This document shows positions 1-9,225 of a stretch of 64,000 nt of DNA, piece by piece. The stretch's first letter is position 1, and each line of letters begins with the position of its first letter. This DNA is from JBGVMW01 sp045122835 (lineage in GTDB: Bacteria > Bacillota > Clostridia > Lachnospirales > Lachnospiraceae). The stretch is taken from NCBI GenBank assembly GCA_045122835.1, contig JBGVIB010000047.1, forward strand, positions 48,276 through 112,275. The letters are read 5' to 3'. Below the pieces are notes generated by a model that was given only the letters and a program-made list of their open reading frames with translations, was not told the DNA's origin and searched no databases. The position numbers and the translations under genes are program-made.

Positions 1-356
1 TAATGATTGAAACACCGGCAGCTGTTATGATCAGTGAAGAACTGGCAAAAGAAGTTGATTTCTTCAGTATAGGTACTAATGATTTAACACAATATACCCT
101 TGCCATTGACAGGCAGAATCCAAAGCTGGATGCATTTTACAATTCACACCATCCTGCCGTGTTACGTCTGATTCAGATGACAATTGAGAATGGACATAAA
201 GGTGGTGCATGGGTTGGTATTTGTGGAGAATTAGGTGCTGACATCACATTAACAGAAGAGTTTCTTCGCATGGGTGTAGATGAATTATCGGTTTCACCTA
301 CATTTATTCTTCCTGTGAGAGAAAAGGTGAGAAGTCTTGATTTGTCAAAAAAATAA
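1..356 (+). CDS. ptsI: PTS enzyme I, C-terminal part (partial at window start)
   Basis: This is the last 118 or so residues of phosphoenolpyruvate-protein phosphotransferase, which takes phosphate from PEP and passes it to HPr to start sugar phosphotransfer. The reading frame is open at base 1, so the gene begins upstream; the Met at base 3 is internal. The C-terminal PEP-binding barrel is recognisable from FFSIGTNDLTQYTLAIDR and from VGICGELGAD, which carries the active-site Cys-Gly-Glu of the family. The sugar permease gene follows 74 bases after the stop, consistent with a pts operon. Identity is secure; only the 5' part is missing. Confidence 0.95.
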   Translation, partial: MIETPAAVMISEELAKEVDFFSIGTNDLTQYTLAIDRQNPKLDAFYNSHHPAVLRLIQMTIENGHKGGAWVGICGELGADITLTEEFLRMGVDELSVSPTFILPVREKVRSLDLSKK

Positions 357-430
357 GATTTTAAAAGCAAAAACGATATAGAAAGTATATGGTAAGGAAA
401 ACATATATTTTTATGAAAGGAAAGGAAACT

Positions 431-2566
431 ATGAAGGATAAAATTTTTGGAGTGTTACAGAGGGTAGGAAGATCCTTTATGCTCCCAATTGCAATTCTTC
501 CGGTTGCTGGTCTTCTTTTAGGTTTAGGTGGCTCCTTAACAAATGAAACCATGCTAGAAACCTATAACTTGTTAGGGTTAATGGGACCAGGGACAATTTT
601 ATATGCCATCTTTACGGTTATGAAAAATGCAGGTAATGTTGTATTTGATAATTTACCGATTTTATTTGCCATGGGTGTTGCCATTGGTATGGCAAAGAAG
701 GAAAAAGAAGTTGCTGCATTGTCAGCTGTGGTTGCATTCTTTATTATGCATGCATCTATCAGTGCCATGATTTCATTAAATGGCGGTGCAGAGGCATTGT
801 TAGAGGGTGCTACTACATCTGTAGTTGGTATTGAATCCTTACAGATGGGTGTATTCGGCGGTATGATTGTAGGATTAGGTGTTGCAGCACTTCATAACCG
901 GTTCTATAAGATTGAACTGCCACAGATGTTGTCATTCTTTGGTGGTACACGATTCGTACCAATCATTAGTGCATTAGTATATGTATGCGTTGGTATATTA
1001 ATGTTCTTTGTATGGCCACCGGTTCAGGGAGTGATTTACAGCTTAGGTGATCTGGTATTAAAATCTGGTTATGCCGGAACATGGGTATATGGTTTCTTAG
1101 AAAGAGCCTTGATTCCATTTGGTCTGCATCATGTATTCTATCTTCCGTTCTGGCAGACAGGTCTTGGTGGTACTTTAGAGGTAGCAGGACAGGTTGTGGA
1201 AGGTGCACAAAATATTTTCTTTGCACAGTTAGCAGATCCATCTGTAGATCATTTTGCAGTATCAGCAACCAGATTTATGTCCGGTAAATTCCCTCTGATG
1301 ATTTTTGGTCTGCCGGGTGCAGCGTTAGCTATGTATCAGACAGCAAAGCCGGAAAAGAAGAAAGAAGTATCTGGACTTCTCCTTTCAGCAGCCCTTACTT
1401 CTATGCTTACCGGTATTACAGAGCCACTTGAATTTACATTCCTTTTTGTAGCACCTGCTTTGTACATTGTTCACTGTGTATTTGCCGGAGCTGCGTATAT
1501 GCTGATGCATATTTTAAATGTTGGCGTTGGTATGACCTTCTCAGGTGGTGTGATTGATTTATTCCTGTTTGGTATTTTACAAGGTAATGGTAAGACAAAC
1601 TGGGTTATGGTTCCACTGGTAGGTATTGCGTACTTTGTAGTTTATTATTTCCTATTCAGCTTCCTGATTAAGAAGTTTGACTGGAAGACACCTGGTCGTG
1701 ATGACAGCAGTGAAGTGAAACTTTATAAGAGAAGTGATTTTGAAGCAAAGAAAAACGGTAGCGACGGGGTCGCTGGTGCAGCCGATGAAATATCAAAGAT
1801 GATCTGCCATGGTTTAGGTGGTAAGAAAAATATTTCAGACGTAGACTGCTGTGCAACCAGACTTCGTTGTACTGTATACAAATCAGAGTTAGTACAGGAT
1901 GATTTATTAAAAGCATCCGGTGCCTCCGGTGTGGTTCATAAAGGTAATGGTGTTCAGATTATTTATGGACCAAAGGTAACTGTAATTAAGTCCAATTTAG
2001 AAGATTATTTAGAGACTGCTCCGAATGAGGAATATACTCAGACAGCGTCTGCAGAAGAGAAGAAAGAAGAGGCTGTAAAGCCTGTAGGCAAAAAAGTAGC
2101 AGACACCATTATAATTGGCAGCCCGATTACCGGTGAAGCCATGGATCTTTCCAAGGTTCCGGATGAAGGATTTGCAGGAAAAATGATGGGAGACGGCGCT
2201 GCGGTAGAGCCAAAGGCAGCTGAGATAAAAGCTCCTGCAGATGGCGAAGTTACCTTTGTATTCCCAACTAAGCATGCTCTGGGATTCCAGACAAAGAGCG
2301 GAATTGCAATGCTAATCCATGTAGGAATTGATACCGTAAGATTAGAAGGAAAAGGCTTTGAAGTTCTTGTTGATGACGGACAGGAAGTGAAAAAAGGTGA
2401 TGTGCTGATGAAGATTGACATTTCATATCTGAAAGAGCATGCACCATCAGTAGTAACACCGATTCTCTGTACTGAATTGGAGGATAATCAGAAAATCCGC
2501 CTGTTGCATGAAGGAGACATTAAAGCTGGTGATGATTTGTTTGCAATTGATGTTTACGAGGAATAA
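431..2566 (+). CDS. ptsG: PTS glucose-type transporter subunit IICBA
   Basis: This membrane permease imports and phosphorylates a hexose, probably glucose, with phosphate relayed from enzyme I and HPr. I chose the ATG at 431 because GAAAGGAAAGGAAACT lies just before it; an earlier ATG at 389 has no good ribosome site. The 711-residue product has a IIC domain (about 1-420, many membrane spans, with FGLHHVFYLPFW in the sugar-binding region), a IIB domain with phospho-Cys474 in DCCATRLR, and a C-terminal IIA domain with His615 and His630 (HVGIDTV). The glucose/GlcNAc family is certain. The GLHH loop favours glucose over N-acetylglucosamine, but substrate is inferred. Confidence 0.9.
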   Translation: MKDKIFGVLQRVGRSFMLPIAILPVAGLLLGLGGSLTNETMLETYNLLGLMGPGTILYAIFTVMKNAGNVVFDNLPILFAMGVAIGMAKKEKEVAALSAVVAFFIMHASISAMISLNGGAEALLEGATTSVVGIESLQMGVFGGMIVGLGVAALHNRFYKIELPQMLSFFGGTRFVPIISALVYVCVGILMFFVWPPVQGVIYSLGDLVLKSGYAGTWVYGFLERALIPFGLHHVFYLPFWQTGLGGTLEVAGQVVEGAQNIFFAQLADPSVDHFAVSATRFMSGKFPLMIFGLPGAALAMYQTAKPEKKKEVSGLLLSAALTSMLTGITEPLEFTFLFVAPALYIVHCVFAGAAYMLMHILNVGVGMTFSGGVIDLFLFGILQGNGKTNWVMVPLVGIAYFVVYYFLFSFLIKKFDWKTPGRDDSSEVKLYKRSDFEAKKNGSDGVAGAADEISKMICHGLGGKKNISDVDCCATRLRCTVYKSELVQDDLLKASGASGVVHKGNGVQIIYGPKVTVIKSNLEDYLETAPNEEYTQTASAEEKKEEAVKPVGKKVADTIIIGSPITGEAMDLSKVPDEGFAGKMMGDGAAVEPKAAEIKAPADGEVTFVFPTKHALGFQTKSGIAMLIHVGIDTVRLEGKGFEVLVDDGQEVKKGDVLMKIDISYLKEHAPSVVTPILCTELEDNQKIRLLHEGDIKAGDDLFAIDVYEE

Positions 2567-2575
2567 AAAGAGCAC

Positions 2576-2604
2576 TTGACAGAAATTAAAATCTGGAGTA
2601 TATT
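2576..2604 (+). promoter_or_regulatory. Promoter of the thrS leader
   Basis: A perfect TTGACA (2576-2581) and TATATT (2599-2604) are separated by 17 bases, just after the permease stop and before the T-box leader. This is a vegetative sigma-type promoter by sequence alone. Confidence 0.75.
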
Positions 2605-2609
2605 TTTAT

Positions 2610-2880
2610 AGTGTAATAAGAAAAATGCGTGGAAGAGAATAGTACATGTAAGGAATTTCACAGAGAGGGATGCAGGAACGATTCTGTTCACGGTGGAAGC
2701 ATCCTGTTAGGAATTATATGGAAGACCATCTCGGAGCGGCTTTAATACAGTCCGGTTTGATACCGTTATCATCTTTGAGGTTTTCATGTAGCTATTGTTA
2801 TATGAGAATGAATGTGGGTGGAACCACGGATTTGATAATTCGTCCCTAATTGTAAGTGATTGCAATTAGGGATTTTTTTA
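2610..2880 (+). promoter_or_regulatory. T-box leader, threonyl-tRNA responsive
   Basis: The roughly 270-base leader upstream of thrS has the hallmarks of a T-box riboswitch. It contains AGAGAGGG near the stem I base, GGTGGAAGC in the distal loop region, the T-box core GGGTGGAACCACGG at about 2816-2829, and a terminator stem pairing 2843-2853 with 2862-2872 followed by a T run. The candidate specifier triplet is ACC at 2725-2727, a threonine codon, which matches the downstream gene. In the family, uncharged tRNA binding the leader favours the antiterminator and switches the gene on. The specifier was assigned by eye, not by folding. Confidence 0.88.
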
Positions 2881-2912
2881 TTCACTTTAACCAAACGAAA
2901 GGAAGTAAGAAC

Positions 2913-4874
2913 ATGAAAGTTACATTAAAAGATGGTTCCGTTAAGGAATACGCACAGTCCATTTCAGTGATTGACATTGCAAAGGACATCAGCGAAGGAT
3001 TAGCACGTGTGGCATGTGCCGGAGAAGTAAATGGCGAGGTAGTAGATTTACGAACAGTAATTGATACAGATTGTAATCTAAATATTTTAACAGCAAATGA
3101 TCCGGCAGGTTTGGCAGCGTACCGTCATACTGCTTCCCATGTATTAGCAGAGGCGGTAAAGCGTATTCGCCCGGATGCAAAGCTTGCAATTGGACCGTCT
3201 ATTGATACAGGATTTTATTATGATTTCGATAGTGAATCCTTTACAAGGGAAGATTTAGACGCTATTGAAAAAGAAATGAAGAAGATTATCAAGGAAGGAA
3301 AGGCCATTGAACGTTTCACCCTAAAAAGAGAAGAAGCTATTAAGTTCATGGAAGAAAAGGGCGAACCATACAAAGTAGAGCTGATTCAGGATTTACCGGA
3401 AGATGCAGAGATTTCTTTCTACAGCCAGGGCGAATTTACTGACCTTTGTGCAGGCCCACACTTAATGTCAACAAAGCCAATTAAGGCATTTAAATTAATT
3501 TCTTCTTCAGGTGCTTACTGGAGAGGTAATGAAAAGAATAAAATGTTATCTCGTATTTATGGTACTGCATACACAAAGAAAGAAGAACTAGAAGAATATT
3601 TAGCGTACTTAGAAGACATCAAAAAGCGTGACCATAACAAATTAGGCCGTGAAATGGAATTATTCACAACAGTTGATGTAATTGGACAGGGCTTACCACT
3701 TCTGATGCCAAAGGGTGCAAAGATGATTCAGACCTTGCAGAGATGGATTGAAGACGAAGAAGAAAAGAGAGGCTATGTTAGAACAAAGACACCATTAATG
3801 GCTAAGAGCGATTTATATAAGATTTCCGGACACTGGGATCATTACAAGGATGGCATGTTTGTTATGGGTGATGAGGAGAAAGACAAGGAAGTATTTGCGC
3901 TTCGTCCGATGACATGTCCATTCCAGTACTATGTCTATAAAGCAAGTCAGAAATCCTACCGGGATTTGCCAATTCGCTACGGTGAGACATCTACTTTGTT
4001 CCGTCAGGAGGATTCCGGTGAAATGCATGGTTTGACCAGAGTACGTCAGTTTACGATTTCAGAAGGACATCTGATTGTAAGACCGGACCAGATGGATGAA
4101 GAATTTAAAGGCTGTCTTGATCTGGCAAGATATTGTATGAGAACATTAGGTGTAGAGGAAGATGTGACATACCGCTTGTCAAAATGGGATCCGGAAGATT
4201 CAGAGAAATACATTGGTTCCGCAGAAGTATGGAATGAAACAGAGCAGAGAATCCGCGATGTATTAAATGAACTGGGAATTCCATTTACAGAGGCAGTAGG
4301 AGAAGCTGCTTTCTATGGACCTAAGGTAGATATTCAGGCGAAGAATGTATATGGTAAGGAAGATACGATTATTACCATACAGTGGGATGCGTTATTAGCA
4401 GAACAGTTTGATATGTATTATGTAGATCAGAATGGTGAAAAAGTACGTCCATATATCATTCACAGAACCAGTATGGGATGTTATGAGAGAACATTGGCAT
4501 GGTTAATTGAAAAATATGCCGGAATGTTCCCAACCTGGTTATGTCCGGAGCAGGTTCGCGTACTTCCAATTTCTGAGAAGTACAGCGATTATGCAGCAAA
4601 AGTTGAAGCAGAACTAAAAGCAAACGGTATTTTAGCAACAACAGACAACCGCTCTGAGAAAATTGGTTACAAGATTCGTGAAGCACGTCTGAATAAAGTA
4701 CCATATATGTTAGTAGTTGGCCAGAAGGAAGAGGAAGAAGGCGTTGTTTCTGTAAGAAGCCGTTTCTTAGGTGATGAAGGACAGAAACCATTAGCAGACT
4801 TTATTGATGCGATCTGTAAGGAAATCCGCACAAAGGAAATCCGTAAGATTGAGGTAACGGAAGAAAGTAAATAG
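2913..4874 (+). CDS. thrS: Threonine--tRNA ligase
   Basis: This enzyme charges tRNA-Thr in the cytoplasm. The open frame reaches back to 2856, but that stretch lies in the T-box terminator, so the ATG at 2913, preceded by GAAAGGAAG, is the start (653 residues). An N-terminal TGS domain (VTLKDGSVKEY) is followed by the editing domain with HTASHVLAEAV, the class II core with RPMTCP carrying a zinc Cys, motif 2 (TLFRQEDSGEMHGLTRVRQF) and a C-terminal anticodon-binding domain. Length and domain order are normal. Control by the T-box is supported by the ACC specifier. Confidence 0.97.
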   Translation: MKVTLKDGSVKEYAQSISVIDIAKDISEGLARVACAGEVNGEVVDLRTVIDTDCNLNILTANDPAGLAAYRHTASHVLAEAVKRIRPDAKLAIGPSIDTGFYYDFDSESFTREDLDAIEKEMKKIIKEGKAIERFTLKREEAIKFMEEKGEPYKVELIQDLPEDAEISFYSQGEFTDLCAGPHLMSTKPIKAFKLISSSGAYWRGNEKNKMLSRIYGTAYTKKEELEEYLAYLEDIKKRDHNKLGREMELFTTVDVIGQGLPLLMPKGAKMIQTLQRWIEDEEEKRGYVRTKTPLMAKSDLYKISGHWDHYKDGMFVMGDEEKDKEVFALRPMTCPFQYYVYKASQKSYRDLPIRYGETSTLFRQEDSGEMHGLTRVRQFTISEGHLIVRPDQMDEEFKGCLDLARYCMRTLGVEEDVTYRLSKWDPEDSEKYIGSAEVWNETEQRIRDVLNELGIPFTEAVGEAAFYGPKVDIQAKNVYGKEDTIITIQWDALLAEQFDMYYVDQNGEKVRPYIIHRTSMGCYERTLAWLIEKYAGMFPTWLCPEQVRVLPISEKYSDYAAKVEAELKANGILATTDNRSEKIGYKIREARLNKVPYMLVVGQKEEEEGVVSVRSRFLGDEGQKPLADFIDAICKEIRTKEIRKIEVTEESK

Positions 4875-4915
4875 TTGAAAATGAACAGTATGGAGCTGTT
4901 ATGTTAAAATAGAAC

Positions 4916-4972
4916 AATCCAGGCTATAGCAAATTTTTAGAAACGATTATGCTATTGCCTGGATTGTTTTTC
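4916..4972 (+). terminator. Rho-independent terminator after thrS
   Basis: A 15-base stem (4916-4930 with 4951-4965, one mismatch) built on AATCCAGGC and GCCTGGATT is followed by GTTTTT. It lies 42 bases after the thrS stop. Confidence 0.85.
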
Positions 4973-5150
4973 GTGGTGTGACAGCTCTTTTGTCGAGAAA
5001 ACGGGAAATATTTTAGATTTTTTCGACAATTTTCCTCTTGTTGAAAAAGAAAGATTACAGTAACATATTGTAATATGAAATTGATGAAAAGAGATGGGAT
5101 AATGTTCCATTTGATTGTAAAGCCGCAGAAACGGCAGATTGAGAGGAATT

Positions 5151-6410
5151 ATGAAAAACGATGAGAAATATTGTGTTGCTTTTAAAAATGCATGGGGTAA
5201 GACTGCCTTTGAAATTGGTCTGAAAGGTTATGGGATTGCTGATATGTATCGAATGGGTATACCAGTTCCGGATGGTTTCGTGATAAATACTTCCTTATGC
5301 CAAAATTATTTTAGAAGATCGAAAGAATACAGAAAGGAAATATTAAAACAAGCATTTGCTGAGATAGACAGAGAACTGCAGCAATTAGAAGAAAGAACAG
5401 GAAAAAGATTATCTGGATCAGATAATTGTCTGATATTGTCGGTTCGTTCTGGTGCAGCAGTATCCATGCCGGGGGTTCTGGCTACATATTGTAATATCAC
5501 AAATAGAGAAGAACTGGCTGTTTGTATTGAAAAAGTGCTGCAATCATGGGACAGTGAGAGAGCAAAAATGTTTCGTGAGCAATCTGCTGTTCCGGAAGAT
5601 TATGGAACAGCGGTAATCATTCAACAGATGGTAAATGGGATGGAATCAGTAATGTCTGGTACAGGCGTTTGTTGTACAAGAAATCCATCTAGTGGGAAAA
5701 ATGAATTATTTGGCGAGTTTCTTTTTGTGGCACAAGGGGAGCAGCTTGTTGGTGGCAAAACCATACCTTATGGATTGCCGGAAATGAAAAAGCAATTTCC
5801 AGCGCAGTACGAAGAACTTACGCGCTATGCAAAACTTCTTGAAAATCATTATCAAAGTGTACAGGAAATAGAATTTACCATTGAGGATGGGAAACTTTAC
5901 ATCTTACAGACCAGAAAGGCAAGATGCAGCCAGTATGCCCAGATGATGTGGAACAATGATAGTAAATCAACGTGTGAAAAAGAAATGCCTCTGGGGTATT
6001 CAAAATGCATTAATAAAGAAAATTATAAGTTGCTCGGTGAAGGGATACCCCTTGGGATTGGAGATATTTATGGCAGAGTAGCTTATACACTAGAAGATGT
6101 AAATAAATGGAAGGAAGCAGGGGAAAACGTAATATACATATGCGAAGATTTATCAATTGAGCATATGGAGGCTTTTTTTAAGGCAGATGGTATTGTTTCG
6201 GCTTCTGGTGGTGTTACTTCCCATGCTGCCAGCCTTGCATTAGGGGCAGGAAAACGGTGTATCACAGCATTCCGGTTACAAAATAATGCTGACAGTATAT
6301 GTGTAAATGAAAAAGTTATAGCAGAGGGGACAAGCATCACCCTTGATATGGAGAATGGCAGGATATATGACGGAATGTTGTCAATGAGTCAGAAAAAATG
6401 TCTAAATTAA
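5151..6410 (+). CDS. PPDK-like protein lacking the PEP/pyruvate domain
   Basis: The product resembles the front half of pyruvate phosphate dikinase but is only 419 residues, against about 875 for the full enzyme. The ATG at 5151, with AGAGGA just before it, is preferred to an in-frame TTG at 5139. ATP-grasp features are clear: GLKGYGIADMYRMGIPVPDGF, LSVRSGAAVSMPGV, CTRNPSSGKNELFGEFL and EFTIEDGKLYILQTR. They are followed by a short linker and the swivelling phospho-His domain with GGVTSHAASLALGAG. The C-terminal PEP/pyruvate barrel is absent; the stop is clean and the next gene has its own promoter. It may transfer phosphate from ATP to an unknown acceptor or work with a separate barrel protein. 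Family assignment is strong; function is unknown. Confidence 0.75.
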   Translation: MKNDEKYCVAFKNAWGKTAFEIGLKGYGIADMYRMGIPVPDGFVINTSLCQNYFRRSKEYRKEILKQAFAEIDRELQQLEERTGKRLSGSDNCLILSVRSGAAVSMPGVLATYCNITNREELAVCIEKVLQSWDSERAKMFREQSAVPEDYGTAVIIQQMVNGMESVMSGTGVCCTRNPSSGKNELFGEFLFVAQGEQLVGGKTIPYGLPEMKKQFPAQYEELTRYAKLLENHYQSVQEIEFTIEDGKLYILQTRKARCSQYAQMMWNNDSKSTCEKEMPLGYSKCINKENYKLLGEGIPLGIGDIYGRVAYTLEDVNKWKEAGENVIYICEDLSIEHMEAFFKADGIVSASGGVTSHAASLALGAGKRCITAFRLQNNADSICVNEKVIAEGTSITLDMENGRIYDGMLSMSQKKCLN

Positions 6411-6428
6411 CCTATATATAATAAGCTA

Positions 6429-6457
6429 TTGACTTTTTTGTGCGAAAATTGTATAAT
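6429..6457 (+). promoter_or_regulatory. Promoter of the chemoreceptor gene
   Basis: TTGACT (6429-6434) and a perfect TATAAT (6452-6457) are separated by 17 bases. The start codon is 72 bases downstream. Confidence 0.75.
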
Positions 6458-6528
6458 TTTTATAAACTATGACACAATGGGGGGAAAATCAGTGTTAAAA
6501 TTACACAAAGGTTTGAGGAGGGGGTCCT

Positions 6529-8397
6529 ATGTTAAAACAGAAGGAAACAAAAAAGTCAAGGGTTAAAGAGAAGGCTAAAACAAAGGAAAAAGCATCTCGT
6601 GAAAAAGATAAAGTAACAAAAGGCAAAACGACAAAAATAAAAAAAGATAAGAACATAAATAAGAAAGAACAAAAAAATAGAAATAAAAAGAAAAAAAATG
6701 CAGGATTAATTGTTAAAATTCTTGCAATGTCGATTATTCCTGTGCTTGCATTAGGCATTATACTTGCTGCGTATTCTAATAATATTTTGACTAATTCGTT
6801 AGAGAACAGAGTGGAAGAAGAATTGACCAATTCAGCAATTGCTCTGGAAAAAATGTACAGTGAGGGTATTACCGGAAGTTATCTTCAGAGTCCTAATGGA
6901 GATGTATATAAGGGTATGACAAAAATCACTGGAAATACTACAATGATTGATAGCTTTAAGGAGCGTACAGGGATTGATTGTACAATTATTTTCAATGATA
7001 CCAGAGTAGCGACAACTGTGGAGAATGCATCAGGAGAACGAATAACCGGAACGACAGTGAGTGCAGAACTTGTAGAGACTGTTGTTACTAATGGAGAAGA
7101 TTATTTCGGTAATGATATTGTTATTGATGGAGAACATTATTATGGCGCCTACATTCCATTAGTAGAATCTACAGGGAATGCAAAAGGTATGATGTTCTGT
7201 GGTATTAAGAGTGAGTCTGTTCACAATCTGGTATACAGCGAAACTGTTAAAATCTTTATGGTAGCAATTGTTGTTATGGTAATTGCAGTAGTTGTTTCTA
7301 TCGTGATTGGACAAAGAATGGTTAAATCATTAAACAACTCTATGATAGTATTAGAAAAAGTATCAAAAGGTGATTTGACAATACCTTCTAATATGAAACG
7401 TATGACAAGACAAGATGAAATCGGAGAAATATTCCGATACGTTGAGAAGCTGAGAGAAGAACTTAAGGGAATCATAGGTAATATACAGAATGCAGTTGGT
7501 CGCTTATCAAAAGCTTCTTTAGCATTAGAATCCACAACAAATACAACAAGACATAACACAGAAGAATTGACATATGCCATTGAAGAAATTGCTAAGGGTG
7601 CAAGTATGCTTGCTGACGAAACAGAAACAGCAACTGAAAGCATTGAGAAAATAGGTGAAATGATCAAGCATATTGTTGGAGATGTATCTGGCTTGACGCG
7701 AAATGCGAAGCAAATGGATGCGGCAGGTAATGAGGCTGCACATATTATAGGAGAGTTAAACGCATCGAATGATAAAACAATTGAAGCAATAAATCGTATT
7801 GCAGAGCAAACAAAGACAACAAATGATTCTGCACAACAGATTCGCCAGGCTGTAAATTTTATCAGTTCTATTGCAGAGGAAACCAATTTATTGTCTTTGA
7901 ATGCATCTATTGAAGCAGCTAGAGCTGGTGAAGCAGGCAAAGGATTTGCGGTAGTAGCAAATCAAATTCAGAAGCTGGCAGAGCAATCTAATGAATCGGC
8001 TTCTAGAATTGAAGATATCATCACTGTTTTACTGGAGGATTCTAGAAGAACAGTAGCGACAATGGATGAGGTGTTACAGATTGTTGCGGAACAACAGGAT
8101 AAATTAGAGCAAACCAGAGATAAGTTCCTGGATGTGAGCAATGGTATTACAACTTCTTTAAAAGCAATTGATGGTATTAGTAATCGTACGCAAACGCTTG
8201 ATGAATCCAGAGCTAGTATAGTAGACGTAGTAGCTAATCTTTCTGCAGTATCAGAAGAAAATGCTGCTTCCACAGAAGAAACAAACGCTTCTGCGGAAGA
8301 ACTAAATTCAACAGTTATTGAACTGGCAGATGCTGCAAAGGAGTTAAAGAGCATTGCCGATATTTTACAGAAAGATATTGAATTCTTTAATATTTAA
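6529..8397 (+). CDS. Methyl-accepting chemotaxis protein with Lys-rich N-terminus
   Basis: This is a membrane chemoreceptor of 622 residues that would report an extracellular signal to CheA/CheW. GAGGAGGGGG lies before the ATG. The first 60 or so residues are an unusual, almost pure Lys/Glu cytoplasmic tail. A membrane segment follows (about 62-84), then an extracellular single-Cache-type domain, a second membrane segment (about 239-262), a HAMP linker and a signalling coiled coil. Its conserved hairpin tip is ETNLLSLNASIEAARAGEAG near residue 448. The ligand cannot be read from sequence. It has its own promoter and terminator, so it is monocistronic. Confidence 0.9.
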   Translation: MLKQKETKKSRVKEKAKTKEKASREKDKVTKGKTTKIKKDKNINKKEQKNRNKKKKNAGLIVKILAMSIIPVLALGIILAAYSNNILTNSLENRVEEELTNSAIALEKMYSEGITGSYLQSPNGDVYKGMTKITGNTTMIDSFKERTGIDCTIIFNDTRVATTVENASGERITGTTVSAELVETVVTNGEDYFGNDIVIDGEHYYGAYIPLVESTGNAKGMMFCGIKSESVHNLVYSETVKIFMVAIVVMVIAVVVSIVIGQRMVKSLNNSMIVLEKVSKGDLTIPSNMKRMTRQDEIGEIFRYVEKLREELKGIIGNIQNAVGRLSKASLALESTTNTTRHNTEELTYAIEEIAKGASMLADETETATESIEKIGEMIKHIVGDVSGLTRNAKQMDAAGNEAAHIIGELNASNDKTIEAINRIAEQTKTTNDSAQQIRQAVNFISSIAEETNLLSLNASIEAARAGEAGKGFAVVANQIQKLAEQSNESASRIEDIITVLLEDSRRTVATMDEVLQIVAEQQDKLEQTRDKFLDVSNGITTSLKAIDGISNRTQTLDESRASIVDVVANLSAVSEENAASTEETNASAEELNSTVIELADAAKELKSIADILQKDIEFFNI

Positions 8398-8414
8398 AAG
8401 TTTAAAAGCAAATT

Positions 8415-8469
8415 AAAATGCTGAAACGGTTTTATTTTTTTCCGAAACGAAACAGTTTCAGCATTTTTT
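8415..8469. terminator. Convergent terminator shared by two genes
   Basis: AAAATGCTGAAAC (8415-8427) pairs with GTTTCAGCATTTTT (8455-8468). It ends the chemoreceptor transcript on the + strand. On the minus strand the same hairpin contains the stop codon of the next gene in its loop, so it probably serves both directions. Confidence 0.75.
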
Positions 8470-8704
8470 CTGTTTTCTCCGCTTCGGCAGGTGTTTGTTG
8501 TTCTTTGAGGATTTCAATTAATAAAGATGTTTCATCCTCTGTAAAAGATAGTCCTTGCTTTTTGGCAGCCTGTATTGCAGCCATTATCATTGGGAATAAT
8601 TCTTTTGGTGATTGTCCCTGTATATTAGCAGTGAGCGTCTCTAAAATGGATAATTTCTTTTTGTCCATATTTGCAATACGAGGATCATTTTTCCAATCTT
8701 TCAT
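8432..8704 (-). CDS. Small conserved-type protein of unknown function
   Basis: I do not recognise this 90-residue protein. It has a clear ribosome site (GGAGG seven bases before the ATG) and lies 31 bases downstream of the 144-residue gene on the same strand, so the two probably form one transcript. The sequence is soluble and helical (KKKLSILETLTANIQGQSP, AAIQAAKKQGLSFTEDETSLL) with a basic end (FRFGKK) and no Cys or membrane segment. The repeated short helices suggest a small structural or regulatory helical protein, but no function can be assigned. Its stop codon lies in the loop of the shared terminator. Confidence 0.75.
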   Translation of the reverse strand: MKDWKNDPRIANMDKKKLSILETLTANIQGQSPKELFPMIMAAIQAAKKQGLSFTEDETSLLIEILKEQQTPAEAEKTEKMLKLFRFGKK

Positions 8705-8735
8705 TTATTACCTCCAACTTTCTGAATTGATAGTT

Positions 8736-9170
8736 TTAATTGTTATTTTCTGAATTCATCTGTTCAAACATCATAGAGTACATGTCTATCATAGATTGTT
8801 GTTCCGGCGGCAACATATTTTTAATGGCATCCATAGGAGATTGGCTGTCGCTGTTCATAATATCTTGATATTTATTAATCATTTCCATGGATTGTATGAA
8901 ATGAATCAGAGTATCAATTGTTTGTCGCTCCGCAGGATTGCACACAGGGCGAATGTTTGTCAGTAGGGGCAGTAAATTATCTTTCCCTCCTTCAAACGAG
9001 CAGGCTTTCATGGTTGGTGGATGACGGATGTAGTGCATAGTATCCTGCAACTCTTTATATTTAATGAGAAAGGAAACCATGCCCTGCATATTGGGACTTG
9101 TGTACGGCATAGCTGCTGAGAGCAGCTCTAATGCATGGGAATTTAATTGAAATGAAGTAGGGAATCTCAT
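8736..9170 (-). CDS. Unknown helical protein, first gene of a two-gene unit
   Basis: This 144-residue soluble protein is not recognised. AAAGGAGC precedes the ATG at the right spacing. The sequence is helix-rich with many Met and Gln residues towards the C-terminus (NMLPPEQQSMIDMYSMMFEQMN) and two Cys residues. It resembles its downstream neighbour in having many short amphipathic helices, so the pair may form a complex; that is inference. A mobile element begins 55 bases upstream of the start, so part of its promoter region may come from the element. Confidence 0.75.
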   Translation of the reverse strand: MRFPTSFQLNSHALELLSAAMPYTSPNMQGMVSFLIKYKELQDTMHYIRHPPTMKACSFEGGKDNLLPLLTNIRPVCNPAERQTIDTLIHFIQSMEMINKYQDIMNSDSQSPMDAIKNMLPPEQQSMIDMYSMMFEQMNSENNN

Positions 9171-9225
9171 ACGCAGCTCCTTTTATAGTATTTGGGTGTC
9201 TGAATAGGGAAAACAATGAAAATAT

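Noticed and set aside
7221..7940. 239-codon open frame on the minus strand inside the chemoreceptor
   Set aside because: Antisense to conserved receptor sequence, low-complexity Ser/Ile/Thr translation, no ribosome site; similar antisense frames occur in the second chemoreceptor (36697-37329).
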